Source: Lachnospiraceae bacterium (lineage in GTDB: Bacteria > Bacillota > Clostridia > Lachnospirales > Lachnospiraceae). From it: a DNA stretch of 64,000 nucleotides. Below, in pieces: positions 52,828 through 61,628 of the stretch. Made by a program: the position numbers and the translations under genes. The notes below the pieces were generated by a model that had not been told where the DNA came from, searched no databases, and was given only the letters and a program-made list of their open reading frames with translations. The stretch spans positions 248,001 through 312,000 of the forward strand of contig JAETRD010000001.1 of NCBI GenBank assembly GCA_021770345.1. Reading direction: 5' to 3'. Every line of letters starts with the position of its first letter. The first letter of the stretch is position 1.

Positions 52828-53772
52828 TCACAGTTTCTCAACACTTTCTATTTTATATTTTTCTTTTACAAAAATCATATTCAAAATCAGTGCCAGATAC
52901 TTTATCACGATGGTAAAGATCAAAAACACACCGAAAAACGCTGCCGACAGGAAGCCCATCAGCGGCGCCCAGCCCTCCACCGGCTTATCCGCGCCAAAAT
53001 AAATCACACAGACATAGACTCCGACCGCAATCGAAAACAGCAGGAAACACATACTCAGAAACAGGGTGCCTTTTTCTATTACATTCGTGAACAGTGCAAA
53101 CGTATTTACCGCGAGGTCGACCCGATTTTCCATCTCGATTTTTTCTTTTCGTTCCGCAGACGTTCTTGTTCTGGCATATTTCACATTTTCTACCGGAAGT
53201 CCGCACGACGCATACAGCGCCTTTCGATAAGGGATATTCCGTACCATCGCGTTGACCCGGTTAATCGCCCTTCTCGAGACAATACAAAAAGTCTCCGAAT
53301 GGATATATTCACCCGTCCCGCCGCTCGTATGATTATATACCGCATAAAAAATCCCGGACAGCAGGCTTCTGCTCCGTCTCGGAACGGCGGCCACCACATC
53401 TTTTCCCGCCACGCATCTGTAATAAATATCCATGATCAGACTTGTCTCATAGTCGATAAAAACGGTATCATATTCGAAGATATAATCGCCGATCGCGAGA
53501 TCGATCCCGGCCGCCATCGCCGCCTCTATCCCCTGGAATCCCCCCATATTTAACAGCGTGACCGCATTCTTTCTCCCCTTTTTCTCAAAAAATTCCCGAA
53601 CAAGCCGCGCACTGTCATCACAGGATGCGTCATTGACAAATATAAATTCATACTGGCCGAAGTTCGCCTCCATCAATTCATACAGACTCCCGAGAAACGG
53701 TAAGATATCCGCCTCGCAATTTCTGATATAGATGACATTCGATACAAAATTGCTCTCCTTAAGCTCTCTCAT
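52828..53772 (-). CDS. Membrane-anchored family 2 glycosyltransferase
   Basis: A 314-aa GT2 enzyme with two C-terminal membrane helices (LFLSMCFLLFSIAVGVYVCV and GVFLIFTIVIKYLALILNM), GtrB-like. YEFIFVNDASCDDS is the nucleotide-binding block; the second block reads FEYDTVFID instead of the standard DxDLQ, so metal binding may differ. Its start overlaps the oxidoreductase stop by 4 bp. A G6 run codes for NMGGFQG. Likely makes a lipid-linked sugar. Confidence 0.8.
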   Translation of the reverse strand: MRELKESNFVSNVIYIRNCEADILPFLGSLYELMEANFGQYEFIFVNDASCDDSARLVREFFEKKGRKNAVTLLNMGGFQGIEAAMAAGIDLAIGDYIFEYDTVFIDYETSLIMDIYYRCVAGKDVVAAVPRRSRSLLSGIFYAVYNHTSGGTGEYIHSETFCIVSRRAINRVNAMVRNIPYRKALYASCGLPVENVKYARTRTSAERKEKIEMENRVDLAVNTFALFTNVIEKGTLFLSMCFLLFSIAVGVYVCVIYFGADKPVEGWAPLMGFLSAAFFGVFLIFTIVIKYLALILNMIFVKEKYKIESVEKL

Positions 53773-54914
53773 CTGCCGCTCTCCTCCAAAACGGAATCCA
53801 AATCATACACCGTGTTAATCTTTCCGGACAATACGCTGACAAAAGCGGGGGATACGGTTTCATAGCGGACTACCGTAGGACGCGCGTCGTCAAGCTCCGA
53901 TTTTCGCTTGATCGGTTTCATCGAATACAGCGACCCCTGGTAAGAAAATTGTAAATCGTCCCGCATATATTTCCGGGCCAGATACTCCATGTACTTCCAT
54001 GCGCTTTCGGGTTTCTCCGGACATTCGTTGCAGTTCCCCAAATATTGCTTTCCCCTGCACAGCGCACCCGGCCGCTCCTGGCAGTCAAATTCCGGAAACT
54101 GCCGATAGGACGTATGATGCGGCGTAAACGTAACCGAGGTCAGCGAATGATACTTCGTATTTCCAAACGGCATAATCGAGAAAAACGGTCCGTCCATCAC
54201 CGTGAGGCCGACTTCCTTAAGTCCCGCACACACCGTGCACAAAATAATCTCACACAGTTCGTATTTGATATCAAAAAGTTCCCCTCCGCCGTCCGGCAGC
54301 ATCGCGAGAATCTGATTCACCGACGCATACGCCGCGTTCAGCACAAACGGCGCCTCATACTCCGCCGTCTGCGTCCGGATCAGATACCTGTCGGCACTGC
54401 GCTCAATCCCCCGTATTCCTGCACCGTACTCGATTTCTACATTGCCGTACGCCGACAGTTCACGCACAAAATAATCTGCCAGCTGTTTTGCGTCATAAGA
54501 ATATTCCTCGGTCAGAAAAGCCCCGTCACACACCCCCGGCTTAAAATATTTATCCGCCGCTACCTCCTCACACCGAATGCCCGCGTCCGCGCAAAATTTT
54601 TTAAACGCCTGTGCATTCGTCCATGAAAAATGCGCGGACGTCGCATATACCTGCGCAAAGCTGCGATTGATACAAAAATCGAATTCCCGGACAAACCGTT
54701 CAAAATAATGAGCGGATTTCAGTGCAGTCGAAATAGAGCGCGGATAGTGGTACCCCATATGCACCCGCGCCTGATTCACATAAGTGGCTCTGGAAAAGGG
54801 CTTCTCCTCCGCCTCGATAACGATCACACGTTCTCCTCTCCTCGCACAAAACAATGCGGCATACAGGCCGTACAGACCTGCCCCGATGATAATTCTGTCT
54901 TTTACGGCAGCCAT
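53769..54914 (-). CDS. FAD-dependent oxidoreductase (DAO type)
   Basis: A 381-aa flavoprotein. IIIGAGLYGLYAALFCARRG is a typical GxGxxG dinucleotide fold ending in VIVIEAEEK. Such proteins in glycan operons resemble DadA/DAO oxidases; the sugar or amine they act on is not known. A four-cysteine pattern (CQERPGALC...CNEC) near residue 285 may bind metal. I chose ATG 54914; GAGGAAAGGG lies upstream. Confidence 0.75.
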   Translation of the reverse strand: MAAVKDRIIIGAGLYGLYAALFCARRGERVIVIEAEEKPFSRATYVNQARVHMGYHYPRSISTALKSAHYFERFVREFDFCINRSFAQVYATSAHFSWTNAQAFKKFCADAGIRCEEVAADKYFKPGVCDGAFLTEEYSYDAKQLADYFVRELSAYGNVEIEYGAGIRGIERSADRYLIRTQTAEYEAPFVLNAAYASVNQILAMLPDGGGELFDIKYELCEIILCTVCAGLKEVGLTVMDGPFFSIMPFGNTKYHSLTSVTFTPHHTSYRQFPEFDCQERPGALCRGKQYLGNCNECPEKPESAWKYMEYLARKYMRDDLQFSYQGSLYSMKPIKRKSELDDARPTVVRYETVSPAFVSVLSGKINTVYDLDSVLEESGR

Positions 54915-54948
54915 CCGCGTCACACCCTTTCCTCTGATATTCTCCGCC

Positions 54949-56646
54949 CTATTCCTCATATTGATAGACAGCATAATGATCGTTCCGATAGATTTCCGTA
55001 TACTCCGTCTCTATCATCTCATCAAAAAAAGTGTGCCGCAGCTCCTTCATACGCGGCTGCTCTGCGTAAAATTCCTTTTCATCCACGATAATCAGCGGAC
55101 AGGAACCTTTTTCAAATGTTTTTTCGATCTTGGTTATGTCAAGCTGCGACAAATCCGTCCAGCCGTTCACTTCCGGGAAAAACGGCGGGATATCCAGAAT
55201 CGCATGCAGCATCGGAGCATCCCCCAATGTGATCATGCTGTCTCTGTCCCCCTCGTACGCTTCAAAAAAATACTCCAGGTCAAGAATATTCTCCTGCTTC
55301 CTGATACCGGTAATCGTACCGTTCAGATAATTGCTCGGGTCATTGCGCACCGGCCTGCGCTCCTGCTCCGTCTCCCCATACCGGTAACCGAGCGCGGTGC
55401 CGCCCATCGTCAGAAACATACATCCGATGATAATCGCTCCGACCGCCTTATCGTATATCTCCCCGCGCCACTCAAAAAGGACATAAAACAGAATCGGCAT
55501 AAAAAGCTGGAATCCGTTATTCAGGAAAAAATAAAACCGCGTGCTGCTCCCGACCGGCATACTGATCAGCAAAAAAACGGTCACGGCAGCGAGGAACCGC
55601 ATACCGCAGGGAAATTCCCTGCAGCAAAAAACAGCGATTCCGAACACTGCCGTGGCCGCAACCAAAAGTTCAACCCATCCGATGGGCTGTCTGTATGCCT
55701 GATTTCTATAGATAAGCAACGCCAAAATAACCGTCACGATAACGGTTGTTATGCCTTTAATAATGTGAGATCGTTTTTGCCCCCCCCCGACTATTTTTGT
55801 AGTATATTCGATTACCGCACCTCCGGCGAGCACCGGAACTGCCAGTTTGACAAATTTGATCACTCCGTTTATTCCTTCGCCCAACAGATTTCTCAGCATC
55901 TGAGAAAATCCGTAAATCGTATCCTCACTCTGTGCATAGACAAACAGCCCCTTCACTGCCTGCAAATACGCAGGGACGCCGACACAGAGCTGCACGATTC
56001 CGAGCATCAAAAGGAGACCGGCCGCTCCCCCTCCAAGAAAGCAGCCGATCTTTTCCCATACCCTCTTTTTCTCCTGTTCCCAGCAGACCGTCAGGATAAT
56101 CGCCGTCACAACAATTCCCTGTACAAGATTCGGAAACCGGACAAAAATATTGACGGCAAATACCAGTCCTGCAAGCGCATATGACCGGTTCTTTTTCTCT
56201 GTCTCCCCTTTGTGCAGGAAGTACAGCATCAACACCGAAAAGAAATTTCCCAGAGAATTATAGGAAAGCATCGGCGTCGAAACCAGCACCATCACGTTGC
56301 ACACGAACAGCAAAAGCAGTACCGTGTATTGCCGCATATATTTTTTATAAATGCCGTAGATCAGCAAATCGCCGGCCAGCACAAGCACAATTTTGGCTGC
56401 CTTGTAACCGACAATCACCGGAATGTGAAACAGCTCCAAAAAGCACCCCAGCAGCCAGGAAACCAGCGCGCACAAAAACATCGGATAATTCGTCGTCCCG
56501 GGATTGGATACAAAAAATTTCCCCATATTAATCTCATATCCGCCATCCTTTAAATCAAATCCCTGATTCATCGCCCAGAACGGAATCACAATACACAGTA
56601 TCACTAAAATGTATCGAATTGCCGATTTTACCGATTTTTCTGCCAT
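54949..56646 (-). CDS. GT-C-like polytopic membrane protein
   Basis: A 565-aa protein with about ten membrane helices and a soluble C-terminal domain (about residues 440-565), the usual shape of GT-C glycosyltransferases. I see no exact family; an Asp in NQGFDLKDGGYEIN after helix 1 could be the catalytic acid, as in many GT-C enzymes. A G9 tract (55780-55788) codes for Val-Gly-Gly-Gly-Gln and is in frame as written. It probably adds a sugar on the outer side, using a lipid-linked donor made by the GT2 genes downstream. Confidence 0.65.
   Translation of the reverse strand: MAEKSVKSAIRYILVILCIVIPFWAMNQGFDLKDGGYEINMGKFFVSNPGTTNYPMFLCALVSWLLGCFLELFHIPVIVGYKAAKIVLVLAGDLLIYGIYKKYMRQYTVLLLLFVCNVMVLVSTPMLSYNSLGNFFSVLMLYFLHKGETEKKNRSYALAGLVFAVNIFVRFPNLVQGIVVTAIILTVCWEQEKKRVWEKIGCFLGGGAAGLLLMLGIVQLCVGVPAYLQAVKGLFVYAQSEDTIYGFSQMLRNLLGEGINGVIKFVKLAVPVLAGGAVIEYTTKIVGGGQKRSHIIKGITTVIVTVILALLIYRNQAYRQPIGWVELLVAATAVFGIAVFCCREFPCGMRFLAAVTVFLLISMPVGSSTRFYFFLNNGFQLFMPILFYVLFEWRGEIYDKAVGAIIIGCMFLTMGGTALGYRYGETEQERRPVRNDPSNYLNGTITGIRKQENILDLEYFFEAYEGDRDSMITLGDAPMLHAILDIPPFFPEVNGWTDLSQLDITKIEKTFEKGSCPLIIVDEKEFYAEQPRMKELRHTFFDEMIETEYTEIYRNDHYAVYQYEE
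55780..55788 (-). repeat. G9 tract inside the GT-C-like gene
   Basis: Nine C on the plus strand, in frame as written, about half-way through the gene; a one-base slip would truncate the protein within its membrane region. Confidence 0.85.
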
Positions 56647-56647
56647 T

Positions 56648-58105
56648 TTAAATTACCCCTACGCTTCCGAGTATCTGAACCTTCTGCTCCGCAAGCGTCT
56701 TCATTTCCTTTTCCATCTCCCTGTAAATAGAGACATTCTCCTGCTCGATCAAAATTACGTTGCCGACCTCGTAAACGTCCCGCAGCGATACCATATCATA
56801 GCAGATATTTCCTCCGCAAAAGACCTGGATATCCGCTTTCTTTAAGCCTTCCGTGATATGCTCCACCGTCTGTGCATCCAGCTTCTCCCATTCGCTGCCG
56901 GTCAGATAGACCTGTTTTAAATTCTCACTTCTGCACACCAGCTCAATATTCGAACAGATGATATCGATCCACGCTTCCTGCGGCATCTGTTTTTTATGCC
57001 TGTTTTTAAGCTTCTGTAAATATCTGTCAAAACCGGAACCCTTTTCCGTCAACTGCACGGTACCAAACAGACGCAGCCCGTACATCTCGGAAAGCTCCTC
57101 CACCGTCTGCAGTCTGCTTGCAAATAACACCTCACATGTAATCCAGATCGCGGCAAGGAACAATCCGGCGATCGCACCCAGCACAAAATTTCCGACGCCG
57201 ATTCCCGGCTTCACCGGCTCAACCAGCTCGACTTCCGGTACATTTTCTTCCTCCTCTTCGTCATCCTCTTTTACCATCATTTCAATCTCGGCCAACTGTT
57301 CGGCACTCATCGCATTTTTTAATGTGTTAAACTGATTTCGATAGTTGTTTACCATATTCTGATAAGTCTGCTGATAATTTGCCAGATCGCTGTCCGTTCT
57401 CACTGTAATCGTTTCCGAAATCAGCTTTAAGGAATGCCTTCCGATACTGTCTGAAATTGCAGACGCCTGCTCCTGAAGCGCCGTATCCACAACATCCGAA
57501 ATTTTTTGAAGCATGACCTGATCCGGATAAATAATTTCAACCGTAAAGGTGTCCATCGAAGCCGCTACCGTCACACCGACGATTTCCTGCACATACCGAA
57601 GCTCGTATCCCAAGTCCAGCTCCTCATCGATTTTTTCCGCCAGACCGCCGTTTTCACCGTAATGTTTATAGGCGTCCACCACGGCATTCGTATAGTCTAC
57701 CTCATTGTCCTCCGTATAATTAAAACGATACTCTGAATCTACATAATACTCCAGAATCAGCACGTTTTCCCTGTATGCATTTGTATTCATCAGAATCGAT
57801 TTTTGGATATAAGCGCGGTTCCTGTCAAGCAGACTCTGTAGTGATTTCGCATCCTGAATCTGCGCAAGCTCGGCATCGGTAAATTCCGTCCTTCCCGTCA
57901 GCGTTTCACTTTCTCCGCTTTCCAGTGCCTCTGTCTGTTCGCGGTATTTTTTCATCGCTTCATTATAGCTTTTCTGCCCCTGCACATACTGCCATACCGT
58001 CATGACAACCGCAAAAATAACCGCACACGCCAGCAGCCTTCTCCATCCCAAAACGATTTTCCAGCACAGATCCTGTAGTGATATTGCGCGCTCCTGTTTA
58101 TCCAT
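56648..58105 (-). CDS. Wzz/YveK-type chain-length regulator with kinase-like tail
   Basis: A 485-aa protein. Helix 1 (about 23-43) and helix 2 (about 302-325; GNFVLGAIAGLFLAAIWIT) flank an extracellular coiled-coil domain, the layout of Wzz/YveK polysaccharide co-polymerases. The cytoplasmic tail (about 340-485) follows the BY-kinase fold (SNIELVCRSENLKQVYLTG), but the Walker A lysine-loop is missing (SEWEKLDAQ where GEGKS would be) and there is no Tyr cluster. It may set chain length without its own kinase activity. Good GGAG site before the ATG. Confidence 0.8.
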   Translation of the reverse strand: MDKQERAISLQDLCWKIVLGWRRLLACAVIFAVVMTVWQYVQGQKSYNEAMKKYREQTEALESGESETLTGRTEFTDAELAQIQDAKSLQSLLDRNRAYIQKSILMNTNAYRENVLILEYYVDSEYRFNYTEDNEVDYTNAVVDAYKHYGENGGLAEKIDEELDLGYELRYVQEIVGVTVAASMDTFTVEIIYPDQVMLQKISDVVDTALQEQASAISDSIGRHSLKLISETITVRTDSDLANYQQTYQNMVNNYRNQFNTLKNAMSAEQLAEIEMMVKEDDEEEEENVPEVELVEPVKPGIGVGNFVLGAIAGLFLAAIWITCEVLFASRLQTVEELSEMYGLRLFGTVQLTEKGSGFDRYLQKLKNRHKKQMPQEAWIDIICSNIELVCRSENLKQVYLTGSEWEKLDAQTVEHITEGLKKADIQVFCGGNICYDMVSLRDVYEVGNVILIEQENVSIYREMEKEMKTLAEQKVQILGSVGVI

Positions 58106-58129
58106 CCCTTTTCTCCTTCACTCTCACAT

Positions 58130-59302
58130 TTACTGTTTACAGATTTCGGAAACCTGTTCGACCACATATGCAATTTCATCCTCTGTGATCTGCGTACTGC
58201 ACGGCAGATTCAGTACACATCTGCTGTACGTTGCCGCACGTTCTATCTCAAAGGCAATTTCCTCCCGGTACGGAAGCTGCTCATGAATCAGTCCCCATAT
58301 CGGCCTGGTCTGAATTTTACGCTCCTGCAATTGCAGTATGATGCCGCGCAGCTGCTCCGCGTTGTCCACACCCTTCAGCTGCAGCGCATAAAACCATTTG
58401 TTCGACCTCGTACCCTCGCGAAACGGCAGCAGGCTGCCCGACACAAAACTGCTCAGCAATTCCGCATAGAGATCATAATTTTTATTCTTTCGGGCGATAA
58501 ACGTTTCGAGTTCCTCAAGCTGCGCCACACCCAACGCCGCCTGCAGATTTGTCATCCGATAATTGTACCCGATTTCATTGTGCACATAATAATGCGGATC
58601 GTCTTTCGCCTGCGTAGACAGATATTGCATATGCTCTGCCGCCTTCGACTCTTTAGCCGTGACGGCTCCGCCGCCTCCGGTCGTAATAATCTTGTTCCCG
58701 TTAAAGGAGTATGCGCCGAAATCGCCGATCGTCCCGGCATATTTCCCGGCGTACCGTCCCTGTGTATAATAAGTCCCCAGCGCCTCTGTCGCGTCCTCGA
58801 TCACCTTCAAACGGAACTCCTGCGCGATATCCATAATCGCTTCCATGTCCGCAAGATTTCCGAACACATGCACCACGACAACCGCCTTCACGGCTTTTTG
58901 GGATGCCGTGTGAATCAGTCCGCCCTCCTGCATCCTGCACTCTGTCTCGCAGAATCTCCGCAGTTTTACCGGGTCCATGCACAGACTGTCGTCGCAGTCC
59001 ATAAATACCGGACTTGCAAACTGGTACCGCACCGGATTGACCGCCGCGATAAACGTCAGCGTCGGCACGATCACCAGATCGCCCGGCTGCACACCGCTCT
59101 CCACAAGCGCCAGGTGCAGCGCTGCCGTCCCGCTCTGACATGCCGCCACCCGCGGCGCCTTTAAATACTCCGCCAGATTTTCTTCCAGCTTTGTGATATA
59201 TGCACCGCCGGTAGAAACCCAGCCCTGCCCGACGGCATCGTCTACATAGTTTCGCTCATTTCCTTCAAAATTAGGTATTGACAGCGGAATCAATCTGTCC
59301 AT
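58130..59302 (-). CDS. legC: LegC-like PLP-dependent sugar aminotransferase
   Basis: A 390-aa DegT/DnrJ/EryC1/StrS aminotransferase. The start (LIPLSIPNFEGNERNYV) is typical of the LegC group; SFNGNKIITTGGGG contains the PLP-lysine, and GYNYRMTNLQAALG follows. It aminates C4 of the 4-keto sugar made by LegB, in the pathway to legionaminic acid. I chose ATG 59302 (GAGGG 7 bp upstream) rather than GTG 59305. LegB and LegF genes lie in the same operon. Confidence 0.87.
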   Translation of the reverse strand: MDRLIPLSIPNFEGNERNYVDDAVGQGWVSTGGAYITKLEENLAEYLKAPRVAACQSGTAALHLALVESGVQPGDLVIVPTLTFIAAVNPVRYQFASPVFMDCDDSLCMDPVKLRRFCETECRMQEGGLIHTASQKAVKAVVVVHVFGNLADMEAIMDIAQEFRLKVIEDATEALGTYYTQGRYAGKYAGTIGDFGAYSFNGNKIITTGGGGAVTAKESKAAEHMQYLSTQAKDDPHYYVHNEIGYNYRMTNLQAALGVAQLEELETFIARKNKNYDLYAELLSSFVSGSLLPFREGTRSNKWFYALQLKGVDNAEQLRGIILQLQERKIQTRPIWGLIHEQLPYREEIAFEIERAATYSRCVLNLPCSTQITEDEIAYVVEQVSEICKQ

Positions 59303-59312
59303 CACTCATCCC

Positions 59313-60620
59313 TCATTTCCTGCTCGTTTCCATATCGTATATCCGTCTCATCTCTGCAGCCATTGCGTCCAGATCACTTGCGTCAATATCTCTGTTCGCG
59401 CTCGAAGCCCCGATAAACATGCCTGATAACAGCTTTCGCATCATCGCATCGTTATCCGTGTCAAGCGTCCTGTCTGTCAAATCCGATACTGACAGACGCG
59501 CAACCTTTACTATATTGGGGCTCGTCTCAAAATAATAATTATCCGTCACGGAAAAGACTTTTTTCCCGCGGAGCAGTGCCTCGACTCCGACCGAACCGGT
59601 ATAAACCAGAACATTCTGCACCTTTGCCAGCAGCATATTGCTGTTCTCATACGGATGTACGATATCCACATTGCGAAATGCACCGAGCTGCTCATAGAAG
59701 GCGATATTTCTCTTTCCGTAGACCGCCGGATGTTCTTTGACGATAAAATGGATGTTGGAATCCGACTTCCGTATAAATTCTATGATGGAATCATTGTACT
59801 GCGCCCATCTGGCATCATCACACCAGTAGTCCACCGTAGCTTCCGGCGTAAAGTGAAGCGGTATATAGACATCCGCCGCCGAAAACTTCACCTCCGAAAG
59901 CTTTTTATAGTATTTTTCGGCTCTCCTTACATCATAGCTCTGATACGGCCCTTCCGGAAAAGAGCGCGTATTGTAGTGATAATTCCATCTGTCCTTTTCC
60001 CGCCGGCGCCGGTACGGAAAATAAAGGGCATCCACCAGCCGCCTTCTGATATAAAATTTCTTTGTATCCCAGACACTGCGCTTTTTGTTCGCCGCAAACG
60101 TGACCGTATAGTCATCCTTTAACAGTCTGTCAAGCACCGCCTGAATTTCTTCGTCCGTCACAGGTCTCTCTGCCGGGTAAAATTCTCCCCGCTTCGTGTA
60201 TCTGCTGTAACCGCTCACAAAGCTCGTCACCGGCGAAAAATGAATGATGTTGTGCTTTTCGGCTATCCGCTCAATAATATCCATCGTATAGCAGTCAATG
60301 ATCGGCATGCACACAAAATCAAACCGGCCCTCTGAAATCACTTCCTCCACACCGTTCCAGAAACGGCGGCCAAGCCGCTCCGCCTTCTTTTCCGGTATGC
60401 TGCGCAGAAAGCGGCATCTTGCTATGATGTCCCTTTTTTCCCTCTCATAGTCTTCATTTTTCTCGTCGTACTGAATATCATAGAGGTACGTTCCGCTCCA
60501 TATATCGCCCAGTCCGCGAAAATCGGAAATAACCGTGATATCCGGATTCCCAAACGCCGTGCGCAAAAGCTTTAAATAAAAATCTTTTGTCCATTCCCTG
60601 ACATATACCAATATTCTCAT
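59313..60620 (-). CDS. Capsule-synthesis-type glycosyltransferase
   Basis: A 435-aa cytoplasmic protein. The C-terminal half, with FIVKEHPAVYGKR and VLVYTGSVGVEALLRGKKVF, resembles KpsS/KpsC (Capsule_synth) and related GT-B enzymes that use CMP-activated acidic sugars. Because legF makes CMP-legionaminic acid in this operon, this is a good candidate for the transferase of that sugar; this is inference. GGAG lies 6 bp before the ATG. Confidence 0.68.
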   Translation of the reverse strand: MRILVYVREWTKDFYLKLLRTAFGNPDITVISDFRGLGDIWSGTYLYDIQYDEKNEDYEREKRDIIARCRFLRSIPEKKAERLGRRFWNGVEEVISEGRFDFVCMPIIDCYTMDIIERIAEKHNIIHFSPVTSFVSGYSRYTKRGEFYPAERPVTDEEIQAVLDRLLKDDYTVTFAANKKRSVWDTKKFYIRRRLVDALYFPYRRRREKDRWNYHYNTRSFPEGPYQSYDVRRAEKYYKKLSEVKFSAADVYIPLHFTPEATVDYWCDDARWAQYNDSIIEFIRKSDSNIHFIVKEHPAVYGKRNIAFYEQLGAFRNVDIVHPYENSNMLLAKVQNVLVYTGSVGVEALLRGKKVFSVTDNYYFETSPNIVKVARLSVSDLTDRTLDTDNDAMMRKLLSGMFIGASSANRDIDASDLDAMAAEMRRIYDMETSRK

Positions 60621-60641
60621 CGCCGTCTCCGTTCGGTTCCT

Positions 60642-61628
60642 CTAAATGTTATAGATATCCGTTTTGTATGCACTCATATGCCCGCGCATCCATGCAATCG
60701 TCTCTGCAATTCCCTGTGCAAACGTATACGCCTGTTTCCAGTCCGTCAGTTCTTTAATCTTTGCATTCGCCCCCAGAAGCCGGTTTACCTCGCTCTTCTC
60801 CGGACGCAGCCGCTGCTCGTCACAGATAATGCGTGCATTGGGATTAATCTGCGAGATGATCTCCTCCGCAAGTTCACCGATGGAAATCTCCTGCTGCGTC
60901 GCAATATTAATCTCCTGTCCGATCGTCCTGTCCGATTCGGCAATCGCGATAAATCCCGCCGCCGTATCCTTCACATAGTTAAAGTCCCTTGTCGGCGTCA
61001 GTGAACCGAGCTTTATCTCTTCCTTTCCTGCAAGGAGCTGACTGATAATCGTCGGAATCACCGCTCTGGCAGACTGCCTCGGCCCGAATGTGTTAAAGGG
61101 CCGCACAATCGAGACCGGAAGGTTAAAGCTCCGATAAAAGCTCTCCGCCAGCCGGTCCGCTCCGATTTTCGTCGCCGAGTACGGCGACTGACCCTGATAC
61201 GGATGCTTTTCGTCGATCGGCACATACAGCGCCGTCCCGTACACCTCGGAGGTGGAAGTCACCAGCACGCGCTCCAGGTCCAGATCACGCGCCGCCTGCA
61301 ATACATTCAGCGTTCCCTTGATATTCGTATCCACATAGGAATCCGGCGAGTGATAACTAAACGGGATCGCGATCAGCGCCGCCAAATGAAAGACGCCGTC
61401 TACACCCTTCATCGCTTCCCTCACACCGTTGGGATCGCGGATATCCCCGGTAAAAACCTCTATCTGCTCCAGCTTTTCTTTCGGAAGTGTGTCAAGCCAT
61501 CCCCAGGTATTAAACGAATTGTAATAGGCAAACGCCTTTACCTCATACCCTTTTTCCAGAAGGCTCTCCGTCAGATGACTGCCTATAAATCCGTCCGCTC
61601 CGGTTACCAGTACTTTTTTCATATTCAT
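60642..61628 (-). CDS. legB: LegB-like NAD-dependent 4,6-dehydratase
   Basis: A 328-aa SDR enzyme. VLVTGADGFIGSHLTESL (residues 6-23) is the NAD site; VTSTSEVYGTA and YSATKIGADRLAE give Ser/Tyr/Lys. SFNTWGWLDTLP after strand 2 is typical of the LegB group. It makes the 4-keto-6-deoxy-N-acetyl sugar that LegC aminates. The ATG at 61628 overlaps the stop of the polymerase gene by 4 bp; ATG 61622 is an equal alternative. Confidence 0.88.
   Translation of the reverse strand: MNMKKVLVTGADGFIGSHLTESLLEKGYEVKAFAYYNSFNTWGWLDTLPKEKLEQIEVFTGDIRDPNGVREAMKGVDGVFHLAALIAIPFSYHSPDSYVDTNIKGTLNVLQAARDLDLERVLVTSTSEVYGTALYVPIDEKHPYQGQSPYSATKIGADRLAESFYRSFNLPVSIVRPFNTFGPRQSARAVIPTIISQLLAGKEEIKLGSLTPTRDFNYVKDTAAGFIAIAESDRTIGQEINIATQQEISIGELAEEIISQINPNARIICDEQRLRPEKSEVNRLLGANAKIKELTDWKQAYTFAQGIAETIAWMRGHMSAYKTDIYNI

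Noticed and set aside
53546..53551. A G6 run in the GT2 gene as a fifth phase-variable tract
   Set aside because: Six bases is too short to stand out from chance in GC-rich code coding for Met-Gly-Gly.
54784..56184. A 466-codon plus-strand frame opposite the GT-C-like and oxidoreductase genes
   Set aside because: Composition rich in Arg, His and Gln is typical of antisense to membrane protein code.
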